Of a DNA stretch of 64,000 nt, positions 35,488-45,550 are shown piece by piece (position 1 is the first letter of the stretch; each line of letters begins with the position of its first letter). Under the pieces are notes generated by a model that saw only the letters and a program-made list of their open reading frames with translations, made no database searches and had not been told where the DNA came from. The position numbers and the translations under genes were made by a program. The stretch covers positions 69,557 through 133,556 of the forward strand of contig NW_004451515.1 of NCBI RefSeq assembly GCF_000321225.1, in the 5' to 3' direction. The stretch is from Odobenus rosmarus divergens (taxonomy: Eukaryota; Chordata; Mammalia; Carnivora; Odobenidae).

Positions 35488-35566
35488 GAGCCCAGGGTGG
35501 ACCTGCGACGAGCAGAGGAAGCAGCTCAAAGGGGCTGTCCCAGACATTCGGGAGGACTAGGCTAAG
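35488..35566 (+). other. Non-standard 5' segment of the EEF1A1 retrocopy
   Basis: These 79 bp (GAGCCCAGGGTGGACCTGCG ... GACTAGGCTAAG) do not resemble the short usual EEF1A1 exon 1 (CTTTTTCGCAACGGG type). At 35,567 the text switches to AACTGGAGGTGTCATGAAAA, matching the known start of EEF1A1 exon 2 (AACACAGGTGTCGTGAAAAC). The switch falls exactly at the exon 1/exon 2 boundary, and the segment lies inside the target duplications, so it entered as part of the reverse-transcribed molecule. Most likely it is an alternative first exon; a template-switch chimera is the alternative. Confidence 0.6.
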
Positions 35567-37028
35567 AACTGGAGGTGTCATGAAAACCACCGCTCAACCT
35601 AAACCAAAATGGGAAAGGAAAAGACTCACATCAACATCGTCGTCATTGGACACGTAGATTCGGGCAAGTCTACCACTGCTGGTCATCTGATCTGTAAATG
35701 TGGTGGGATCGACAAAAGAACTATCGAAAAATTTGAGAAGGAGGCTGTTGAGATGGGAAAGGGCTCCTTCAAGTATGCCTGGGGCTTGGATGATCTGAAA
35801 GCTGAACGTGAACGTGGTATCACCATTGATATCTCCCCGTGGAAATTCGAGACCAGCAAGTATTACGTGACCATCACTGATGCCCCAGGACACAGAGACT
35901 TTATCAAAAACACGATCACAGGCACATCTGAGGCTGACTGTGCCGTCCTGATTGTTGCTGCCGGTGTCGGTGAATTTGAAGCCGGTGTCTCCAAGAATGG
36001 GCAGACCCGTGAGCGTGCCCTTCTGGCTTACACACTGGGTGTAAAACAACTAACTGTTGGTGTTGACAAGATGGATTCCACTGAGCCACCCTACAGCCAG
36101 AAGAGATACGAGGAAATCGTTAGGGAAATCAGCACCTACATTAAGAAAATTGGCTACAACCCGACACAGTAGCATTTGTGCCAATTTCTGGTTGGAACGG
36201 TGACAACATGCTGGAGCCAAGGGCTAACATGCCTTGGTTCAAGGGATGGAAAGTCACCCGTAAAGATGGGAAGGCCAGTGGAACCACACTGCTGGAAGTT
36301 CTGGACTGCATTCTGCCACCAACTCGTCCAACTGACAAGTCCTTGCGTCTGCCTCTCCAGGACGTCTACAAAACTGGTGGTATGGTACTGTCCCTGTGGG
36401 CCGAGTGGAGACTGGTGTTCTTAAACCTGGGATGGTGGTCACCTTTGCTCCAGTCAGTGTTACAACTGAAGTAAAGTCTGTTGAAATGCACCATGAAGCT
36501 TTGAGTGAGGTCCTTCCTGGGGACAAGGTGGGCATCAATGTCAAGAACATATCTGTCAAAGATATTCGTCGTGGCAGTGTGGCTGGTGACAGCAAAAATG
36601 ACCCACCCATGGAAGCAGCTGGCCTCACGGCTCAGGTGATTATCCTGAACCATCCAGGCCAAATCAGTGCTGGATATGCACCTGTGCTGGATTGTCACAC
36701 AGCTCACATTTGCTTGCAAGTTTGCTGAGCTGAAGGAGAAGATAGATCGTTGTTCTGGAAAAAAGCTGGAAGATGGTCCCAAGTTCTTGAAATCTGGTGA
36801 TGCTGCCATTGTTGATATGGTTCCTGGCAAGCCTATGGGTGTTGAGAGGTTCTCTGACTCTCCTCTTCTGGGCCTTTTTGCTGTTTGTGACATGAGTCAG
36901 ACGGTTGCTGTGGGTGTCATCAAAGCAGTGGACAAGAAGGCCGCTGGAGCTGGCAAGGTCACCGAGTCTGCCCAGAAAGCTCAGGGGGCTAAATGAATAT
37001 TATCCCCAATACCTGCCACCGCAGTCTT

Positions 37029-37209
37029 TTTTTTTTTTTTTTTTTGACAGAGACAGCGAGAGAGGGAACACATGCAGGGGGAGTGGGAGAGGGAGAAGCC
37101 GTCCTCCAGCAGAGCGGGGAGCCCGATGCGGGGTTCGATCCCAGGACCCTGGGATCATGACCTGAGCCGAAGGCAGACTCTTAACGACTGAGCCACCCAG
37201 GCGCCCCCT
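37029..37209 (-). mobile_element. Can-SINE in the EEF1A1 3' UTR
   Basis: Antisense full-length SINE with T18 at the left and GCCACCCAGGCGCCCC at the right, and a perfect 15-bp target duplication TGCCACCGCAGTCTT (37,014-37,028 and 37,210-37,224). Many CpGs remain. It is the youngest of the three nested insertions. Confidence 0.97.
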
Positions 37210-37553
37210 TGCCACCGCAGTCTTAATCAGTGGTGGAAGAACCGTCTCAGAACTGTTTGTGTCAATTGGCCATTTAAGTTTAATAGTAAAACACTGGTTA
37301 ATGATAACAATGCACCATAGAACCTTCAGAAGGAAAGGAGAATGTTTTGTGGACCATTTGCTTTTTTGTGTGTGTGTGGCAGTTTTAAGTTATTAGTTTT
37401 TAAAATCAGTACTTTTTCATGGAAACAACTTGACCAAAAATCTGTCACAGAATTTTGAGACCCATTAAAACAAAAGTTTAATGAGAAAAAAAAAACAAAA
37501 CTAATGATGTATTGTATGGTGACTAACATAACATAATAAAATAAAATAAATAA

Positions 37554-37566
37554 TAAAGGTGAGTAA
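37554..37566 (+). repeat. L1 target-site duplication, right
   Basis: TAAAGGTGAGTAA, perfect match to 34,494-34,506, directly after the L1 A-rich tail. Confidence 0.95.
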
Positions 37567-38035
37567 GAAACAAGAAAAAAATACTTTTTAGACAGAATAC
37601 GACTCCATATTGTTTCACCAAAATTCTTAATACACAATAATTGGTAAATGTAAAAGAAGTTACTTTATAAAGTTAGAAAAATTTTGATTTGTATTTTTAT
37701 TGCTGATTACTTACATGTTGTGTTATTTCCCCAAATAATGTTTTAAATCATTAAATTTTACCTTTGATCTTTAGTTTATAATAATAATTATATAATAAAA
37801 ATAGGGGCCTTCATCTTGATTGGATATGGATTTAAAAACAATCTGGTCGAAAACGGGAAGACATTTAACCAGCATTGGGTTTAAATGCTGTAGGTAGTGA
37901 GTTTTTTTTCTTCTAAAATTTCAGAAGATGGTAATGATGCCCAGATGTATCAATCATTAGGTGGAGTGTTATTCTCTGACACTAGAGTTGAACTTAATGT
38001 TGCAGTAAAAATATACCTGACAATATTTTTCACTT
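37567..38035. other. Single-copy AT-rich DNA
   Basis: No recognisable gene or repeat. Confidence 0.45.
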
Positions 38036-39080
38036 AGCTGTTAATGCTGCTTTATTGAAGTATATTTTGCATAGTGTAAAAGTCACTATTTTATTAAAGT
38101 GTTTAGTCCTTTTTTACATAAATTTACAGGCATGTATATCCATCACTATAGTTCAGTTTTAGCCATTTCCCATCCCCCCCAAACTTATTTTGATCTTGTT
38201 TGCAGCCTGATTCCCAGGCTCATTGATCTCCTTTCTATCTCTGTAATTTTGCCTTTTCTTGATATTTCATGTAATTGAATCACATTCATGGAGTATTTTC
38301 CATGTGGCTGCTTTCATATAGCATGAATTTGAGGTTCATTCACATTGTAGCATGGATCAGTATTTCCTTCATTTTCATTACTAAAGAGTATTCCCCTGTA
38401 TGGACATACCACATTTTTCCCCATTTACTAACTGATGCACATTTGGATTATGTTTACTTTTGGTTCTTAAGAACAGTGCTGATATGAGCATATGCATACA
38501 GTTCTTTGAGTGGACATATGTCTTCTACTCTCCTGGATGGATTCCTTGGAGGGGAATGCTGGGTTGTATGGTAAGATCATGTTTAAATTCTTAAGAAAAT
38601 GTCAAACTGTTTTTCTAAAGCGGCTGTATTGTTTTATATTCACACCAGCAATATATAAGGATTCCATTTTTTCCACATCCTTACCAACACTTGTCATTGT
38701 CTGTCTTTTTGATTATGGCTATGCCAGTAGGTATAAAGTGATATCTCCTTTTGGGTTTGTTTTGGATTTCTTTAATGACTAACTATATTGAACATCATTT
38801 CATTATCTTATTGTCCATTAATATATCTTCTTTGGAGAAATGTCTGTTCGAATCCTGTGCCCATTTATTAATTGGATTGTTCATCATCTTACTCAGTTTT
38901 AAGAATACATCTTTATGTATTCTGAACTCAAGTCCATCAGATATATATTTGTAGATATTTCCCATCTGTGAATTGTCTTTTCTTTTCCTTAAAATTGTCT
39001 TTTGAAGTGCAAACATTTTCCATTTTAATCAAGTCTAATTTATCCATTTTGTCTTTTATTGCTGGTGTCCTGTGAGTTGA
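38036..39080 (-). mobile_element. L1M 3' part, antisense
   Basis: From 3' UTR ('GTAAAAGTCACTATTTTATTAAAGTG', 'TTGATCTCCTTTCTATCTCTGTAATTTTGCC') through the ORF2 end ('AATGCTGGGTTGTATGGTAAG', 'CCACATCCTTACCAACACTTGTC') to 'AAACATTTTCCATTTTAATCAAGTC'. All frames are broken. Confidence 0.85.
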
Positions 39081-40080
39081 ATGTTTAATATTCGCACACT
39101 TAATGTAAGTATAGTAGTTATCGTGGGATTTACACCTTCTGTTTTGCAGTTTGTTCTCTGTCTCATGTCTTTATTTCTTGCTCCGTGCCTCCTTACTGTC
39201 TCCCTTCTGTGAAATATTTTTTAGTTCAACATTTTAGCTTCTCTGTTCATTTTGTAGACTATTTTTTAAAAATTTTTTTTGTGGTGGTTCCAGGAACTGC
39301 AATATGCATCTTTACTTATTACCATTTATTTCAGAAATACTACCTTAATTCTAGTAAAATATAGAAACTTTATTCTAATACACAGACATACCTCATTTTA
39401 TTGCACTTTGTGCTTTATACGTAATGCATTTTTAACAAATTGACGGTTTGTGGCCACAGGTCTATCGGGGCCATTTTTTCCAACAGTGTTTGCTCCCTTC
39501 ATATCTCTGTGTCACATTTTGGCAATTCTCACAATATTTCAAACTTTTTCATTATTATTATATTTGTTATGATGATCTGTGATCAGTGATTATGACTCAT
39601 TGAAAGCTCAGTTGGTTAGCGTTTTTTAGCAATAAAATATTTTTAAATTAAGGTACTGACATTTTTTAAGACATAATACTATTGCACACCTACTAGACTA
39701 CAGTATGGTGTAAACATAACTTTTATATGTACTGGGAAGCTAAAATATTCATTTAACTAACTTTATTGCGATATTCACTTTATTATAGTGGGCTGAAACT
39801 GAACCCACAATATCTCTGAGGTAAGCTTGTGTATCCTTTTTTCTCCCCTCCTTTGTTCTCTTGTCATATAAATTATATTGCTATAAACTTAGTGCACAGT
39901 GTTATAATTATTACTTTTTCATAATCTTATGTCATTTAAAGAAGAGAAGAAATGAGAGCTTGTATATTTGTAGGATCTTTTATATTTACCCACATATTTG
40001 TCATTTTTAGCACTCTTTCGCTAGATTTGAGTTACTGTCTTATGTCACTTCCCATCTTTTTTCTTCTTGTTAAATAAAAT
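39081..40080 (-). mobile_element. L1M 5' region, antisense, part 1
   Basis: Blocks such as 'GTGGTGGTTCCAGGAACTGCAATATGCATCTTTACTTATTACC' and, beyond the Tigger1 insertion, 'TTTTATATTTACCCACATATTTGTCATTTTTAGC' are antisense L1M inter-ORF/ORF1 sequence. It likely belongs to the same element as the preceding fragment, after an ORF2 deletion, and continues at 41,330. Confidence 0.7.
39381..39831 (+). mobile_element. Tigger1-type DNA transposon, internally deleted
   Basis: Outer ends CAGACATACCTCATTTTATTGC and its inverted counterpart ACAATATCTCTGAGGTAAGC are Tigger1 (pogo-like) TIR regions, and the element is flanked by TA. Inside are 'CACATTTTGGCAATTCTCACAATATTTCAAACTTTTTCATTATTATTATA' and 'ATACTATTGCACACC..AGACTACAGTATGGTGTAAACATAACTTTTATATG'. 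The transposase gene is absent, so it is a non-autonomous derivative. Confidence 0.88.
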
Positions 40081-40149
40081 TATATCATTAAATATATTAC
40101 AATCCTTATATGTTAATATAATTATATTCTTTATAATGTATAAGTTAAA

Positions 40150-41330
40150 ATTAAATTAAAATATATTTTTATTGAGCTATAATTAACACATAACATTGTA
40201 TATGCTTAAGGCATACAATGTGTTGGTTTAATACATTTGTATATTAGAATATGATTACCACTGTAACATTAACTAATGGAATATGATTACCACGGTAGCG
40301 TTAACTAATGCCTTTATCACTTCACATTATTATTACTTCTTTTTTGTGGTTAGAACAATTAAGATCTAGTTTCTTAGCAGCTTTGAAGTCTATGATACAG
40401 TATTGTTGCCTACAATCACTATGCTGTGCATTTAATCTCTAGGACGTACCTTATCTACTAGTGACAAGTTTGTATTATTAAACATCTTCCCAGTTCCCAT
40501 TCCCCCAAGTCCCTGGTAACCACCATTCTGCTGTTTTCACAAGTTTGGCTTTTATAGATTCCACATATTAATAGTACCATCTAGTATTTGTCTTTATGTG
40601 TCTGACTTACCTCAGCATAATGCCTTGGAGGTTCATCCATGTTGTTGCAAATGACAGAATTTCCTTCCTTCCTTATTGCTGAATAATATTCCATTGTATA
40701 TATGTACCACATCTTTTTTATTCATCCATTGATGGACACTTAGTTTTTGTCCATATCTTTGGCTATTATGAATAATCTTGCAATAAACATGGGAGTGCAG
40801 ACATCTCTTCGAGACCCTGTTTTCATTTCCTTTATGCCTAGAAGTGGAATGGCTGGTAGTTCTATTTTTAATTTTTTGAGGAATCTGTCCACTGTTTCCC
40901 ATAGTGCTGCACCAGTTTACATTCACACCAACAGTGTACTTACGGGTTTTCTATTCTTCACACCCTCACCAACATTTCTCTTGTGTTCTTGATAATAGTC
41001 ATTACAACAGGTGTGAGGTGATACTTCATTATGCTTCTGATTTGCAATTCCTTAAGGATTACTGATATTGAGCATCTTTTTGTATGCCTGTTGGCCATTC
41101 AGATGTCCTCTTCTGAAAAATATCTATTTAGTTCCTTTGCCCATTTTTTAATCAGATTGTTTTTATGTTATTGAGTTGTATGAGTTCTTTATATGTTTTG
41201 GATATTAACCCTTTATCTGTTTGCAAATATCTTCTCTCATTCCATAGGTTGCCTTTTCATTGTGTTGATTGTTTCTTTTGTTGTGCAGAAGCTTTTGAAT
41301 TTGACGTAGGCCCACTTGATCATGTCACTT
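40150..41330 (-). mobile_element. L1MA-type 3' part inserted in L1M
   Basis: Antisense 3' UTR ('GAGCTATAATTAACACATAAC', 'CCCTGGTAACCACCATTCTGC') through the ORF2 end ('GATTTGCAATTCCTTAAGGATTACTGATATTGAGCATC') to 'GAATTTGACGTAGGCCCACTTG'. At 40,247-40,310 a 32-bp unit starting GAATATGATTACCAC is tandemly duplicated. Confidence 0.88.
40247..40310 (+). repeat. 32-bp tandem duplication in L1 3' UTR
   Basis: Two adjacent units (40,247-40,278 and 40,279-40,310), both GAATATGATTACCAC...TTAACTAATG, differing at three positions. Confidence 0.93.
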
Positions 41331-43270
41331 TCCTTTCAATCTGAAAGATTTGCTTTAGTATTTCTTATAAGGTAAGTCTGCTAGCAACATCTTCTCTCAA
41401 TCTTTGTTTATCTGGGCATGTCTTTATGAAAAATGGTGTTGCTGGATATAGATTTCTTGATTGGCAATTTTTTTCCTTTAGCACTTTGAACATGGTATTC
41501 CATTGCTTCTTGCCCTTTTTTTTTTTTAATGTAAAGTTATCTTTTAGTGTTATTGTGATTCTCTATATGGGACCAGTCATTTTTCTTCTGGCGCTTTTAT
41601 AATTTTCTCTTTTTGGGGGGCATATAACATGTCTAGGTATGAATGTCTTTGAGTTTATTCTACTTGGGGTTTGTAGAGATTGGATGTGTTGATTAATGTT
41701 GCTTTTTGTTTTTAAATCAAATTTGGTTTTCAGCCATAATTACTTTGAATATTGTCTTCTTCTTTCCCCTCATTTTTTCTGGGACTCTGTTTATACTTAT
41801 ATTGGTGTACTTGATATTATATGAGGTTCTGTTGATTTATTTTTTTGTCATTGCTTTTCTTTTTTAGAATGGATAGTAGATTTAAGTTCAAATTTACTGA
41901 TTCTGTATTTTGACAGGTCAGATTTGCTATTGAACCACTCTAGTGAATCATTCATTTCAGTTATTGTAGTTTTCAACTTCAGAATTTTGATTGTTTTTTA
42001 ATAATATTTCTTTATGATATTCCATTCAGTAGATCATTGATGTCATGCTTGAGTTCTCTGAACATGGTGGAACATGTTTAGTTCTTTGAATTAATTTATA
42101 ATTGGTGCTTTGTAGTCTTTATCTGTTAAATCCCACATAAAAGGACATTCAGAAGTTGTTTCAATTGACCTCTCTTTTCCCGAGTCAGTAGGTTACACTT
42201 TTGTGTTTCTTTATGTCTCATAATTTCTTTATGTTGAACACTGGATGTTTTAGATAATATTTTATAGCAATTCTAGATTCTAATATTTTTTTCCCCTGAG
42301 GGTTGTTGTTGTGGTTCTTTTTGTGTGGTTAGTAATTATTTAGACTAAACACCAAACTGTGTGGCCCCTGATGTCTCTGTTTAGTGTCTTCTGATTTGTT
42401 TCTTTAACCATCTTTATTTTTAAACCTCACCTATTAGGTGTTTTCCTCTGTTTTCTGCTTAGCTTCATCTTTAATCAGTTATTGGTCAGAGATTATGCTC
42501 AAATAGTTGGAACCAGTATGGCTTCCTCTCTCTGGTTATAGATCTGTGCTGATTTAGGAAGCATATTCAGTGTTTAGGCTATTTTAAGTTTTTCCTGGCT
42601 CTTATTTTCCACTGTGCTCTGTTGTATCTCCTCTGTGTGTTAGCTCAGGTTCTGTTTTCTAAGAATGTATGAGTGGCTTGCACCACTCCAGTCTCTGCTA
42701 TACGTAGATCAGCCTCAGTCAGTGCAGGATCTTTGGCGATCTCACCTGGCCCCGTGTGGCTGTCTCACCTCCCAGAATTACCTATTAAGTTTCTCACTTG
42801 CCTGCCAGGCTGTTGCTTGCCTGAAAAAGACCCAATACTTCAAACAGATGGAAACAGTGGCCTCCCCTTCTTCCATGTGCCACTAAGATCACCATTTTAA
42901 CTGACAGCACTTTAAATCAAGTGACCCCCTCTTTGACAGCAGCAGCTAAACTTGCAGTTATCACATTATGCCTTGCCCTAATTGAACTGCTGCACATGCA
43001 AAGCTGGGGTTCATGAGAAGCCCCAGGAAAAATCGTCACCAACTGATGCCGTTCTTACTCAAAGTTCAGTGGTTTTTATTAATAACCGTTTGTCATTTTG
43101 TTGTAAGCCTCGGGTTGATTTTCTGAGGGCTGAAATGGTTGTTTTTGACAGTTGTGTTAAGCTTTATGGTGTTTTGGGGAATGGGGAGGGACTTGTTGCC
43201 CTCCTATCATGCAGGGGTGAATCTGCATTTATGTTTAAGTATGTGGTGTTGTTTATTTTCCAAACTAAAA
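41331..43270 (-). mobile_element. L1M 5' region, antisense, part 2
   Basis: Continuation of the 39,081-40,080 element: ORF1-region blocks ('TTTCTTATAAGGTAAGTCTGCTAGCAAC', 'GGCATATAACATGTCTAGGTATGAA', 'CTCTAGTGAATCATTCATTTCAGTTATTGTAG') and 5' UTR-like blocks ('AGTGGTTTTTATTAATAACCG', 'TTTTTGACAGTTGTGTTAAGC'). The GC-richer 42,500-42,960 fits an L1M 5' UTR. Confidence 0.7.
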
Positions 43271-43704
43271 TGGTTCAAATATGACAGATCATCAGTAATT
43301 CACGTTTTCGTGGTTATCTTCTCTCCTTGTCTGAAATTCTGTATTTGAGGGGGAAAAAATCCCACTGTGGAAGAAAATGACTCTCTTAATTCATATTTCA
43401 AAACACTTTTTGAGGTTAGGACTGCAGGAGACTAAATATGTGGGTTGAATATCTGAACAAGTGGTATATAGGGTATTAGCAAGAAGAAAAGCACTTTGTG
43501 TCAAATCATTCATTGTTGAATTTCATAACTTTGATATTGCCTTCTCAAGATAAGCCTGTCCTAACCAGGCTGAGCATTTAAGTAGAATTGGGCTGAAAGT
43601 AAGCAGATGAAGATTAGAACTGTTAAGTATATGTGTTTATGTTCACTCTCAAGAGATTACTCTTCTCTCTCACTCCATTATTATCCATGGGATGTGATGT
43701 TTGT
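43271..43704. other. Single-copy DNA
   Basis: Nothing recognisable. Confidence 0.4.
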
Positions 43705-43865
43705 ACTGGTCAAGAGCCCCTCGGGATGTGGAGTTAGACAGACATAGATTCTAACACCACCTTTGTGTCCCTGTATAAGTTACATGACTAGTGTAAGTCT
43801 CAGTTTTCCTTTTGTAAAGAGATAAGAGTAATATCATTTTTGTGTTTTGAACTATATCATTTCTA
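43705..43865 (+). mobile_element. MIR SINE remnant
   Basis: 'GGAGTTAGACAGACATAGATTCTAACACCACC' and 'GTAAGTCTCAGTTTTCCTTTTGTAAAGAGATAAGAGTAATA' follow the MIR sense consensus. Confidence 0.8.
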
Positions 43866-43957
43866 TTATTGTTAGGGTTCTATTAATGTCTAGACCAACA
43901 CTTCTCTAAGCAGCAGTGTTGAATCGTTTTTGCAAAGTAGATTTCTGTAAGAATAGA

Positions 43958-45550
43958 ATCATGTGTCTGTTGGCCATCTGTATGTCTTCTTTGCAAAAAT
44001 GTCTATTCAGGTCTTCTGCCTATTTTTTTTTTTTTGGTGTTGAGTTGACAAGTTCTTTTTATATTTTGGATATTAACCCCTTATCAGATATACCATTCGT
44101 TAATATCTGCTCCCATTCATAGGTTGCCTTTTTGTTTTGTTGATGATTTCCTTTGTTGTGCAAAATCTTTTTGTTCTGATGTAGTCCCACTAGTTTATTT
44201 TTGCTCTTGTTTCCCTTGCCACAAGAGATCTGTCTAGAAAAATGTTCAGTATCAGAGAAATTACTGCCTGTATTCTCTTTTAGGATTGTTACAGTTTTAG
44301 GTCTCATATTTCGGTCTTTAATCCATTTTGAGCTTATTTTTGTGTGTGGTGTTAGACAGTGATCCAGTTTCATTCTTTTGCATGTAGTGTTCCCAGCACC
44401 ATTTATTGAAGAGGAAGTCTTTTTCCCATTGTATATTTTTGCCTTCTTTGTCATAGGTTAATTGGCCATATAAGCATGTGTTTATTTCTGGGCTCTCTCT
44501 TCCGTCCTATTGATCTGTGTCTGTTTCTGCACTAGTACCATACTGTTTTGTTTACTACAGCTTTGTGCTATATCTTGAAATCTGGGATTGCGATACCTCC
44601 AGCTTTGTTTTACTTTCTCAACACACACATAAAAAGATGGCTCAACCTCAATAATCAGGGAAATGCAAATCAACACCTCAATGAGATATCACCTTACTCC
44701 TGTCAGATTGGTTTGTATGAAAAAGACAAGAAATTACAAGTGTTTGCGAGGATATGGAGAAAGAGGAATCCTCGTGAACTATTGGCAGGAGTGTAAATTG
44801 GTGCAACCACTATGGAACACAGTATGGAGGTTTCTCAAAGAATTAAAAATAGAAATACCATATGATCCAGTAATTCTACCACTGGATATTTATCCAAAGA
44901 AAACTTTTGAGAAGCTATATTGCAGCCCTCTGTTTATTGCAACATTATTTACAGTAGCCAAGATATGGAAACAACCCAAGTGCCTATCAGTAGATATGAG
45001 TGGATAAGAAGATGTGATACATATGTATACACACACACATATACACACATATACCACATACATACATACAAACATACATAAAATGGAATATTACTCAGCC
45101 ATAAAAAGAATGAGATCTTGCCATTTACAATGTGGATGGACCTGGAGGGCAATATATTAAGTGAAGTAAGTCAGACTCGAAAAGACAAATACTGTATTTC
45201 ACTTATATGTGGAATTAAAAAAAAAAAAACAAATGAATAAACAAAGAAATGCAGAATCACTTCCATAAATACAGAGAACAAACTGATGGTTGCCAGAGAG
45301 GAGGGAAATGAGGGGGTAGGCAAAATGGGTGAAGGGGAATGGGAAATCAGGTCTCCAATCATGGAATAAATAAGTCGTGGAAATAAAAGGCACAGCATAA
45401 GGAATATAGTCAATAATATTACAGTAGTGTTGTATGGTGACAGTTGGTAGCTCTACTTGTGGTGAGCATAGCACATTGTTGAATTAGTGTTTTGTACACC
45501 TGAAACTAATGTAACATGGTGTGTCAACTCTACTCACATAAACCAAGTTT
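43958..45550 (+). mobile_element. Twin-primed (5'-inverted) L1
   Basis: 43,958-44,620 is antisense ORF2 ('CATGTGTCTGTTGGCCATCTG' to 'CCAGCTTTGTTTTACTTTC'); 44,622-45,550 is sense ORF2 end plus 3' UTR ('AAAAGATGGCTCAACCTCA' to 'GTACACCTGAAACTAATGTAAC'). In the L1 consensus, ACACATG (end of the inverted block) is directly followed by AAAAGATG (start of the sense block), the expected geometry of twin priming. ORF2 pieces are short and broken. Confidence 0.9.
45018..45082. repeat. (CA)n/(CATA)n microsatellite in L1
   Basis: TATGTATACACACACACATATACACACATATACC followed by ACATACATACATACAAACATACATA units, at the same L1 position as the tract at 1,745. Confidence 0.93.

Larger units (their letters stand above)
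35488..37495 (+). pseudogene. EEF1A1P: EEF1A1 processed pseudogene
   Basis: Intronless copy of eukaryotic elongation factor 1-alpha-1 mRNA, the GTPase that brings aminoacyl-tRNA to the ribosome. ATG at 35,609; first residues [20 protein letters not shown] with the G1 P-loop GHVDSGKS. The G3 motif DAPGH is at about codons 91-95, and the stop is TGA at 36,994-36,996. From ATG to stop is 1,388 bp, one less than the 1,389 of a 462-codon EEF1A1. Three single-base frameshifts disable it: a lost C near 36,161 (premature TAG at 36,170-36,172, after codon 187), a lost T near 36,384 and a gained T near 36,708. Several conserved residues also changed. The 3' UTR (AATATTATCCCCAATACCTG ... CCCATTAAAACAAAAGTTTAATGAG) ends in poly-A at 37,485-37,495 and contains a SINE. 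Insertion was by L1 machinery, given the 15-bp target duplication. A translated product is very unlikely. Confidence 0.97.
34507..37553 (+). mobile_element. 5'-truncated young L1 hosting a retropseudogene
   Basis: Starts inside ORF2 (GGAAACAGTCAACAAAACAAAG) and continues through CCTATGACCCAGCAATTGC. The ORF2 end is at about 35,246 (residues ..SLICGT, stop). The carnivore 3' UTR follows (CATGAGAGACTATGGACTC, ACACTGGGTGTTATAC). It is interrupted at 35,487 by an EEF1A1 mRNA copy and resumes at 37,497 (TTGTATGGTGACTAACATAAC) up to an AATAAAATAAAATAAATAA tail. Net L1 length is about 1.04 kb. ORF2 is broken: a small gap relative to consensus near 34,850 and two frame changes. A short GGTCCATAT repeat sits at 35,072-35,090. 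Confidence 0.95.

Noticed and set aside
35609..36172. 187-codon open frame with perfect EF-1-alpha N-terminus
   Set aside because: It is the first part of a processed pseudogene: no introns, poly-A, target duplications and three frameshifts downstream. A truncated G-domain alone is not a known functional product.
44059..44454. 131-codon minus-strand frame
   Set aside because: L1 ORF2 fragment in the inverted block of a twin-primed L1.
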